Of a stretch of 64,000 bases of DNA, positions 51,773-61,100 are shown one piece after another. This DNA comes from Streptomyces olivaceus (GTDB lineage Bacteria > Actinomycetota > Actinomycetes > Streptomycetales > Streptomycetaceae). The stretch lies in assembly GCF_000721235.1 (NCBI RefSeq), contig NZ_JOFH01000027.1:124001-188000 (forward strand), read 5' to 3'. The position numbers were made by a program, and so were the translations under genes. Below the pieces are notes generated by a model that did no database searches, was not told the origin of the DNA, and saw nothing but the letters and a program-made list of their open reading frames with translations. Each line of letters begins with the position of its first letter. The stretch's first letter is position 1.

Positions 51773-53427
51773 GGGGTGGCTCCTGCGGGTTCGATGAGTT
51801 GTACGGGGAGAGGGGAGCCGTCGTCGACGGAGGCGGTGAACGGCCGCCCGTCGTCGCGGCAGACGAAGTGCATGACGTGCCGTCCCGAGGCCGCGGCCCG
51901 GATCAGGCCGCCGGTGGTGGCCCAGACGCCGGACAGATAGAAGTCCGCGAGCCCCGGCAGTCCCGGACCGTGTCGCTTGACCTCCTGCTCCACGGTCTCG
52001 CCGCTGTCCACGAACGGCTGCCAGCCGAGCACCGTGCCGTCGTAGTTGCCGGTGTAGCGGACCTGGGTGAGCGGGGTGGACACGTCCCGCACCACGATCG
52101 CGTCCCGCAGCCCGGGGTGCCGCTCGTCGAGGAAGTCCACGATCGTGTCCCGCACCTGCCGCTTGGCCCGCTGGTAGTCGCGACCGCGCCCGACCGGCAG
52201 CGTGTGCAGCTCCTCGCCGCGGCGGATCCGGGTGAACTGCTCGGGACCGGTGCTCAGCTCCCGCCACGGCGCGATGTCGCAGAAGTACGTGGCGTACACC
52301 ACGGAGGTGCCCGGCGGCGACAGCTCCGGGTAGTGGCGGCTGCGGAACTGCACGTTGACGCTGGGGTGCCGGATGCCGGTGAGCCGTTCCGCGACCGCGT
52401 CCTCCAGGAGGTACGTGGTACAGGGCTCGCCGTCCGGGAAGGGCCGGCGCAGCCCGAGGAAGACCGTGAGGTAGCCGGGGAAGACCATGCCGGGTTCCGT
52501 GATGGTCCGGGTGTACAGCTCCCGGTACGTGTCGGTGAGGTAGCGGCCCTTCAGCAGGTCGAGGAGCGTGGTGCGCCCGTCGCAGGCGGAGACCACGATG
52601 TCCGCCCGCAGCTCCGTGCCGTCGCTCAGCCGGACCCCGGCCGCCCGGTCGTTCTCCACCAGGATCTCCACGACCCTGGCGTTGTACACGACCTCGCCGC
52701 CGAGCCCCCGGTAGCGCTCCTCGACCGAGCGGGCCAGGCCCAGCGAGCCGCCCTCGGGGACACCGGCCGAGGCGTCGGCGTGCGCCGCGAGCTGGAAGTA
52801 GAACGGCAGCACGGGGAAGTTGGGATGCTTCTCGTACAGGATGAAGTTGAACGCCTCGCGCAGCAGCGGGTCCCGGAAGCGCTGCGAGTAGTCCCGCATC
52901 AGCGTGCCGATGGAGCGCCGGATCACGTTGAAGTAGGGGACCAGGGACGCCAGCATCCGCCAGCGCTCCAGGCGGCCCATGAGCCCGACCGGGGTGAGGA
53001 ACGGGTAGCGGGCCAGTGCCTTGCGGAAGGTCCGCAGCCCGGCGCAGAAGTCGCGGATCACCCGGGCGTCGCCGGGGGAGAGGCCGAGCAGGTGCGCTTC
53101 GAGGCGGTCCGGATCGGAGTAGAAGTGGACCGCCCGCCCGTCCCGGCCGCGCACCGTGTTGAACACGTCGAAGTTGCGCATCCGCTTGCCCTGGAGCGCG
53201 CCGAGCTCCAGCCAGATCTGGTGCATCTCGTTGCCCGGCCCGCTGCCGAGCAGCCAGCTCACACAGCAGTCGAGGGTGAAGTCACCCCGGTCCCAGGCAG
53301 TGCAGGAGCCGCCCGGGATCTCGTGCATCTCCAGCACCCTGCTGCGATAGCCGTTCATCTGGGCGTAGCAGCCGGTGGAGAGCCCGCCGAGCCCTCCGCC
53401 GACGATCAGCATGGTCCTTCTGGTCAT
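51769..53427 (-). CDS. Phytoene-dehydrogenase-like FAD oxidoreductase (PTM ring formation, second)
   Basis: A 552-residue flavoprotein of the carotenoid desaturase/isomerase type. LIVGGGLGGLSTGCYAQMNGY near residue 8 binds FAD; PGGSCTAWDRGDFTLDCCVSWLLGSG is near 38, PEGGSLGLARSVEERYRGLGGEVVYNARVVEI near 222, and a C-terminal GLADFYLSGVWATTGGLIRAAASGRH FAD motif near 500. PTM clusters carry one to three such enzymes; they reduce the polyene tetramate and forge the outer carbocycles (OX/IkaB/FtdC-D type). It is 40-50% similar by eye to its upstream neighbour, so the two arose by duplication. The ATG overlaps the stop of that neighbour. Confidence 0.9.
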   Translation of the reverse strand: MTRRTMLIVGGGLGGLSTGCYAQMNGYRSRVLEMHEIPGGSCTAWDRGDFTLDCCVSWLLGSGPGNEMHQIWLELGALQGKRMRNFDVFNTVRGRDGRAVHFYSDPDRLEAHLLGLSPGDARVIRDFCAGLRTFRKALARYPFLTPVGLMGRLERWRMLASLVPYFNVIRRSIGTLMRDYSQRFRDPLLREAFNFILYEKHPNFPVLPFYFQLAAHADASAGVPEGGSLGLARSVEERYRGLGGEVVYNARVVEILVENDRAAGVRLSDGTELRADIVVSACDGRTTLLDLLKGRYLTDTYRELYTRTITEPGMVFPGYLTVFLGLRRPFPDGEPCTTYLLEDAVAERLTGIRHPSVNVQFRSRHYPELSPPGTSVVYATYFCDIAPWRELSTGPEQFTRIRRGEELHTLPVGRGRDYQRAKRQVRDTIVDFLDERHPGLRDAIVVRDVSTPLTQVRYTGNYDGTVLGWQPFVDSGETVEQEVKRHGPGLPGLADFYLSGVWATTGGLIRAAASGRHVMHFVCRDDGRPFTASVDDGSPLPVQLIEPAGATP

Positions 53428-55109
53428 TCGGCCACCGCCGCCTTCCCGGCGTCGCCCCGCTGTTCGAGTCGTGGCAGCCGGCCCAGCTTCCCGGGATGCC
53501 ACGGCCCGGCACCCTCGCTCGGCCAGGCCCGGAACTCCCGGCCCAGCTCGTCGCAGAGGAACTGGACCGCGTACCGGCCGCTGGTCGCGGCCCGGATCAG
53601 GCCGCCCATCCCGGTCCACTGCCCGGCCATCGAGAAGCCGCTCAGCCCCGGCAGCCGCATCCGGCCCCGGTCCACCAGCGCGGTCGACACGTCGTCGGCC
53701 TCGGAGAACGCCTTCCAGGCCAGGATGCTGCCGTAGGTGTTGCCGGTGTACCGCTCCGTCGTCGCCGGCGTCGCCACGTCCACCAGCTCGATCCGCTCCT
53801 CGATGCCCGGATGACGCTCGGTCAGGAAGCCCCGCAGGAAGTCGACGACCTCCTGCTTGCGCTCCCGGTACGCCCGCCGGTCCGCCTTCCGCAGCTCCTG
53901 CCAGGACCGGTGGTCGGTGAAGTACGTGCAGTGCAGCACCGACTTCCCGGCCGGCGCGAAGCCGTCGGCGTAGTCGGACCGCCGCTGCACCACCAGACTG
54001 TGCTGGAGGCTCCCCGGCAGTGCCGCGCCCCGCTCCGGACCGAGGAGGTACGTCGTGCTGTGCGGCTCACCGGCGGGCAGCGGGCCGTCGATCCCGACGA
54101 ACGCGGAGACCACCGCCGGGTACAGGTTGTCCGGGCGGTCCAGCAGCTCCGTGTACAGCCGCTCGGTGTGCGGGCTGCTCCACCGCCCCTCCAGCAGCCG
54201 GTCCAGCACCGTCGGCCCGTCGCAGGCGGCGATCACATGGTCGGCGAAGTGCTCCTGCCCGTCCCGCAGCCGTACGCCGACCGCCCGCCCGTCCTCGACG
54301 AGGATCCGCTCCACCCGGGCGCGGTAGCCGACGTGCCCGCCGAGCCCCGTGTACCGCTCCTCCACCGACCGGGCCAGACCCAGCGAACCGCCTTCCGGGA
54401 AGCCCGCGTTGCCGTTGAAGGCGCAGGACATCGTGAAGAGGAAGGGGAGCAGCGGGAAGCCGGTCAGCTCCTGGAGGAACATGTTCGGGAACGCCTGGCG
54501 CAGCAGCGGGTCCTCGAAGCGGTCCGCGAACCGGCGCATCGGCGTGGCCGCGGTGCGCCAGTACAGCCGGAACGCCGGCAGGATCGCGAGCAGCGTTCGC
54601 GCCTTCTCCGTCAGGGACTTCAGCGGCGGCGGCTTCAGCTCCCAGTGCGGGGCGAGCCCCGCGAAGCGCCTGAGGTCCCGGCAGAACGCCCGGATCAGGC
54701 GCTCGTCGCCGGGCGAGAGCTCCAGCAGGTGCTGCTGGAGCCGGTCCGGGTCGTTGTAGAACGTGACGGACCGGCCGTCCTCCGCCACCACCCGGTTGAA
54801 CTGGTCGAAATGAGTGATCCGCTTCCCGTCCAGCGCCCCGAGCTCGCGCCACACGTCGTTCGCCCCGGTCCCGGCTCCCGTGCCGATCAGCCAGTCGATG
54901 CAGTAGTCGAAGAGGTAGCCCTGCCGGGCCCAGGCGGTGCAGCAGCCCCCTGGCAGCACGTGCTTCTCGAAGATCCGGCTCTCCAGCCCACTCATCTGCG
55001 CGTAGCAGCCGGCGGCCAGTCCCGACATGCCCGCGCCGATGATGATCACCCGGGGCCGCCCGCCGGGAGGCCGGGCCTCCCAGCGGGGCCCGCCGTCACG
55101 CACTCCCAT
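53424..55109 (-). CDS. Phytoene-dehydrogenase-like FAD oxidoreductase (PTM ring formation, first)
   Basis: A 561-residue paralogue of the next gene. It has VIIIGAGMSGLAAGCYAQMSGLESRIFEKH near residue 21, PGGCCTAWARQGYLFDYCIDWLIGTGAG near 54, PEGGSLGLARSVEERYTGLGGHVGYRARVERI near 239 and GLSGFSMAGQWTGMGGLIRAATSGRY near 497. It probably starts reductive ring closure on the polyene tetramate released by the PKS-NRPS. ATG 55109 lies inside the 3' end of the PKS-NRPS gene with GGGAGG eight bases before it, so the genes overlap by 14 bases. Confidence 0.9.
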   Translation of the reverse strand: MGVRDGGPRWEARPPGGRPRVIIIGAGMSGLAAGCYAQMSGLESRIFEKHVLPGGCCTAWARQGYLFDYCIDWLIGTGAGTGANDVWRELGALDGKRITHFDQFNRVVAEDGRSVTFYNDPDRLQQHLLELSPGDERLIRAFCRDLRRFAGLAPHWELKPPPLKSLTEKARTLLAILPAFRLYWRTAATPMRRFADRFEDPLLRQAFPNMFLQELTGFPLLPFLFTMSCAFNGNAGFPEGGSLGLARSVEERYTGLGGHVGYRARVERILVEDGRAVGVRLRDGQEHFADHVIAACDGPTVLDRLLEGRWSSPHTERLYTELLDRPDNLYPAVVSAFVGIDGPLPAGEPHSTTYLLGPERGAALPGSLQHSLVVQRRSDYADGFAPAGKSVLHCTYFTDHRSWQELRKADRRAYRERKQEVVDFLRGFLTERHPGIEERIELVDVATPATTERYTGNTYGSILAWKAFSEADDVSTALVDRGRMRLPGLSGFSMAGQWTGMGGLIRAATSGRYAVQFLCDELGREFRAWPSEGAGPWHPGKLGRLPRLEQRGDAGKAAVAE

Positions 55110-58100
55110 TCGCGGCACCTCCCGTCAGCAGCGCCCGGACCAGCTCCGCGTTCCCGTCGAGGAACGAGCCGTCGAGCATCTCGGCGTGCCGCCCGTGCCC
55201 CTCGCGTACGGTGCACCCGGCGGCGGTGCCCCCGTGCCAGCCGCCGGGCTCGTCCACCGCGAAGCGGAGCAGCTTGTCCTGGTCGGAGATGACCGCGATC
55301 GGCGCGTCGAGCACACCGAGCGACGGGTGAGCAGCGCAGTGCGCCAGGTACTCGCGGGCCTGCTCCACGGTCTCCCGGGCGACGATCTCGGAACCGGTGT
55401 GCCGCCGCAGGTGCTCCGCGAGCTCCGCCTCGAACTCGGCCAGGTGCTCCTCGCCGAGGGCGACGGCCTCGGCCATCCGGTACGAGTCCATGATCAGGAC
55501 GAGGTCCACCGCGCGGCCCCGCCGCTCCAGCTCCCCGGCGATCTCGAACGCGAGGTTGCCGCCGAGGGAGTAGCCGAACAGCGTGTACGGCCCGCCCGGG
55601 TGCAGCTCCTCGGCCAGATCCGCGTACCGGGCCGCCTTGTCCGGGCCCGACAGGTAGTTGAACGCGGCGAAGCGGTGCTCGGGCAGCCGCGCCGCGAGCT
55701 GCCGGTACACCAGCCCGTGCCCGCCCGCGGGCGGCAGGCAGAACACCGTCGCCGCCGGGTCCGCGCCCGGGTTGAACCACAGGTACGGCTCGGCGCCGGG
55801 CAGCCGACCGGTGACGACGTCCTCCAGGGTGCGGGCCATGCCGTGCAGGGTGCTGGTCTTGAACAGCCGCCCGACCGGCACGGACGCGTTGAACTCGGTC
55901 CGCAGGTGGTGGATCAGCTGGATCAGCTTGATCGAGCTGCCGCCCGCCTCGAAGAAGTCGTCCCGCAGCCCCGGCCGCTCCAGCCCGAGCAGCGACCGCC
56001 AGTGCGCCGCCATCCGTGTCTCGTACAGCGTCACCGGCGGTTCGTACCTCTCCGGTCCCGCCTCCGCGCGCGGCTTTGGCAGCGCGTCGAGATCGACCTT
56101 GCCGTTCGCGGTCAGCGGCAGCGCGGACAGCTCCGTGAAGTGCGCCGGGATCAGATACGTCGGCAGCTGCTCCGCGAGGTGGCGGCGCAGCTCCCGGGCG
56201 TCGGCCGCCGCGCCCGGCGCGGGCACGCAGTAGGCGCACAGCACGTTCTCGCCCGTCTCGTCCCGCCGTACCGTCACGCACACCTGCGCCAGCTCGGGCC
56301 GGGCGGCCAGCCGCGCCTCGATCTCCCCGGTCTCCACCCGGTGGCCGCGCACCTTCACCTGCCCGTCGCGCCGCCCGAGGAGGTGCAGTACCCCCTCCGC
56401 GTCCCAGTGCCCGAGGTCCCCCGTCCGGTACAGCCGTACGGGTTCGCCGCCCGGTTCGAGGGTCACGAACCGCTCGGCCGTCCGCTCCGGATCGCCCAGG
56501 CAGCGGTCGGCGACGCCGGCGCCGCCGATCCACAGCTCACCGGCCACCCCCGGCGGCACCGGCTCGCCGTGCCGGTCGAGGACGTACAGCTCGCTGTTGG
56601 GCAGCGGCCGGCCGACCGGCACCATCCGGCCCGGCTCCAGCCCCTCCGCCGGCCCCTCGTAGTAGGCGCTGTCGATGGTGGCCTCGGTCAGCCCGTACGA
56701 GTTGACCACCCGGGTCCCCGGCCCGCACAGCGCGACGAGTCTGTGGTGCTCGTCCGCCCGCCAGGCGTCCGAGCCGACGATCACCAGGCGCATGAACTCC
56801 AGGCCCAGCCCCTCCCGTTCGCAGTGCGCCAGCAGCCCACGCGCCACCGACGGCACGAACTCGCCGCAGTCCACGCCCTCCGCGCGCATGGTCCGGTAGA
56901 GCCGCGCGGTGTCGAAGAGGAGGTCCCGGTCGACGAGGACCAGCGTCCCGCCCGAACTCAGCGCCCGGACCAGGTCCCCGGTGAACACGTCGAAGGAGAG
57001 GCCCGCCATCTGCAGGTGCACCCGGACGTCGGTGTCCAGCCGGTACTCCTGCTGCCAGGCGACGAACACCGAGGCCAGGTTGCGGTGGCTGACCCGCACC
57101 GCCTTGGGGCGGCCGGTGGAACCCGAGGTGTGGATCACGTATGCCGTCTGGTCGAGGTCCACGGCCGGCTCCGGCCGCTCCTCGGTCCCCGGCCGGTCCA
57201 GCTCGTCGAGGGTGACCGGCCGTCCCGGCAGCCGGGCCGCCCCGCCGCGCCGCCCGTCGGTCAGGACCAGCGTGGCCCCGGCGTTCTCCGTCAGCTCGGC
57301 CAGCCGCTCCGCCGGGTGGTCCGGGTCCAGCGGCAGATACGCGCCCCCGGCCCGCCACACCGCGAGCAGCGCGATCACCAGCTCCGGCGACTTCGCCAGA
57401 CGCACCGCCACCACCGTCCCGGCGCCGACGCCGCGTTCGCGCAGCGAGGCCGCCACGCGCCGCGAGCGCTGGTCCAGCTCCCGATAGCCGAGCCGCCGCC
57501 CGTCCGGCACGGACACCGCGACCGCCTCCGGGAACTGCGCGGCGATCTTCCCGATCAGCTCGTGCACCGGAACGTCGTGGTCGATCCGCCGGCCGACGCC
57601 GCCGAACCCGGTGACGATCCGCTCCCGTTCCCCGGCCCCCAGCATCGGCAGCCGTCCCGCCGGGCGCTCGCCCTCCGCGCGGGTCAGGCCGTCGAGGAGG
57701 TTTTGGTAGTGCGCGGCCATCCGACGCACCGTTGCCGCGTCGAACAGGTCGGTGTTGTACTTCAGCACGCAGTGGAAGCGCCCGTCGGACCGGTCCTCGT
57801 ACGCGGACAGCGTGACATCGAACTGCCCCTCCTCCTCAGGGAGTTCGATGTACTCCAGGGTGTACCCGAAGCGCTCCACGGCCACCTTGTGGGTGAGCAG
57901 GATGAACATCGCCTGGAAGACCGCCGAGCGGCTCGGGTCGTGCTGGAGGCCCAACTCCTCCACGAGCAGCACGAACGGGTACTCCTGATGGTCGAGGCCC
58001 CCGAGGACCGTGTCCCGCACCCGGCCAAGCAGCTCGGCCACCGACGGCTCCCCGGCCAGGCTCACGTGCAGCGGCAGTGGATTGACGAAGTAGCCGTAGA

Positions 58101-61100
58101 CGGAGGCGAGCTCCTCCTCGGTGCGCCCGGTGACGGGGCTGCCGACCACGATCTCGTCCTGCCCCGACCAGCGGTGCAGCAGCAGGTAGTACGCGGTGAG
58201 CAGCACCGTGAACACGGTGACGTTGTGCTCCCGGGCCAGCGTCTGCACCCGGGCGCTGAGTTCGTCGTCGAGCTGGAAGAACTCGGAGGCGCCGTTGTCG
58301 GTCTGCACCGGCGGGCGCGGCCGGTCGGTGGGCAGTTCGAGCGCCGGGGCCTCCCGCGGCAGGTGCTCCCGCCAGTACTCCAGCATCCGCCGCGCCTCGG
58401 GCCCGGCCAGGAAGCGGTTGTGCCGGTTGAGGAAGTCCAGGTAGCGGGCCCGGACCGGGGCCAGCTCCGCCGGCCGGCCGGTGCGCAGCCCGTGGTAGAC
58501 CTCGAACAGCTCCTCGATGAAGACGAAGGTGGAGATCGCGTCCGAGACGATGTGGTGGACCGCCTTCATCAGCACCCAGCGGTCCGGGGCCCGCCGGAAC
58601 AGCCGCAGCCGCACCAGAGGATCCCGCTCCAGGTCGTACGGCCTGCGGTACTCCGCCACCAGCCGGGCGCGGACCTCGTCCCAGGGCAGCCCGGACACAT
58701 CGAGAAGACCGGTGTCGGCGACGGCCTCGGGCCGCACCCGCTGGACCGGACGCCCGTCCTCGGTGGTGATGTTGACGCGCAGGCTCGGATGCCGGGCGAT
58801 CAGCGTCCGGAAGGCATCGAACAGCAGCTCCGGGTCGAGCTCCGCGCGCACCTCCACCGCGCCGCCGATGTTGTACGCGAAGCCGTCCGGGTTGAGCTGC
58901 CGTAGGAACCACAGGGCCTGCTGGTTGTGGGTGAGCGGGTAGCACGCCTCGTCGGTGAACAACTCCACCGCCGTCTCCGCCACCGGACCCCCGGCCGCCG
59001 CGAGTTCGCTCAGCCCCGCGTGCAGCCGCTCGGTCAGCTCGCTCACCGGCCCATTGCTGAGCAGCGCCACCACCGGGAGCGAGACCCCCAGCTCGGTGTG
59101 GGTCCGCGCCCGCAGCTCCATGGCGAGCAGCGAGTCCAGACCGAGCGAGCCGAGCCGGGCGTCCGCGTCGACCAGCTCCGGCCGCACCCGCAGCACACCC
59201 GCCGCGAGGGCCGCGAACCGCTCGGCCACCAACGCCGTACGCGCCGCCTCGTCGGCGGCGCGGAACGCGGCGAGCAGACTGCCGCCCTGCCCCGCCGGGA
59301 CCTCCCGCGCCGCCGCGGCGGCGAGCGCCGACACCAGCGGCGGCGGGGTGGGATACCAGGCCAGGAACACCGGCCAGTCCACCACCGCGGCCACCAGCAA
59401 CTGGGCCCGGTCCTGCCCGATCACCCGCTCCAGGACCGCCATGCCCGCCTCCGGCGCCAGCGAGCTCATCCCGCGCGCGTCCCGGTAGTGGGCGACCAGC
59501 CCGAGCTCCTCGATCATGCCGGTGGCCCACGGCCCCCAGTCCAGGCTGAGCGCGGGCAGACCGAGCGCCCGGCGGTGATGGGCGAGCGCGTCCAGGAACG
59601 CGTTCCCGGCCGCGTAGTTGACCTGACCGGCCGTGGTCAGCAGCGAGGCGACCGACGCGAACAGTACGAAGTGCTCGACCGGCTCGTCGCGCAGCAGCCG
59701 GTGCAGCAGGTACCCGCCGTGCGCCTTCGGCCCGTAGCCCGCGTCGAACGCCTCGCGGTCCAACGACGGCAGCAGGACGTCCCGCACCTGTCCCGCGAGG
59801 TGGAACACGCCCCGCACCGGCGGCAGACCGGCGGCCCGACGCCCGGCCAGCCAGCCCTCCATGGCCGCCGCGTCGGTCACGTCCACCGCGGCGACCAGCA
59901 CCTCTGCGCCGAGCGCTTCCAGCTCGCGCAGGAATGCGACCCGCCGCCCCTCGGGGCCGCCCGGATCGAGCCCCCGCCACGCGCCGCGCTCCGGCACGCC
60001 GGTGCGGCCGAGCAGGACCAGGCGCCGGGCCCCGCGCCGTACCAGGGTGCGGCAGAGCAGCCGCCCCAGCGCCCCGAACGCGCCCGTGACCAGATAGGCG
60101 CCGTCCGCGCGCAGCCGCAGCGGCAGCGGACGGGTCAGCCCCGCGGGCGGACGCAGCCGGCTGAGGTGCCGCCGCCCGGACCGCAGCGCGATCTCGCCCT
60201 CGCCGTCGTCCGCCGTGAGCGCGCGCAGCAGCACCTCGGCCTCGCCGGGACCCCCGGCCGGGTCGAGATCGATCAGTTTGCCGCTGTGACCGGTGAGCTC
60301 CTGCTGCCACAGCACTCGGCCGATGCCCCAGGCGGGTGCGCCGAACGGCTCCACCGGCTCGCCCGGAACCACCGCCTGGGCACCCCGGGTGACGATGTGC
60401 AGGCGTCCCTGCGGGCACGCCTCGGGCAGCACCTGGGCGAGCAGGACGAGCGAGTAGCCGCCGAGAGTGCCGATACCGTCGAGGTCCGCCGCGCCGACCG
60501 TGTCCAGCGGGGGCAGATCGAGGTTCCACAGATGCACCACGGCGCCGAACCCCGGCCCGAGTTCGTCGAACAGCCTGCGCAGATCGGTCGCCGAATCGGG
60601 TCGCACGGTCACGTGCCCGGCCCCGCTTCGGTATCGGCTGCCCGGGCGGACCAGCCGGCACCGCCCGCCGCGCGCCACGACCGCCTCGGCCATCCGCGCG
60701 CCGAGCCCGCCCTCGTCGGCGAAGACCACCAGGCCGGGCGCGGGGCAGCCGTCGGGACCGGCCCCGCTCCCCTCGGCGGTCCCGACGTCCTCCGGCGCCT
60801 CGGTGGACGTCTCCGCCTTGGTGGGCGCCTCCTCCCAGACCACCTCGGCCAGCCAGCCGTCGATGGTGCCGAGCTTCACCGAGGAGGCCCCCCGGTCCAC
60901 CGCCGCCGCGCGGAAGCGGCTGATCCGGCCGAGCGGCGTCCCGTCCTCGGCGTACAGGGCGAGGTCGCCGACCAGTTCCTCGTCGCTCTCCGCGGTCACC
61001 GTCGCGTGCGCCCACAGGGCCGCCCGGTCGCCGACCGCGTCCAGCCGCAGCTCCGCGACGCCGACGGGCAGCCGGATCCCGGCGGACCGGCCGTCGCCCG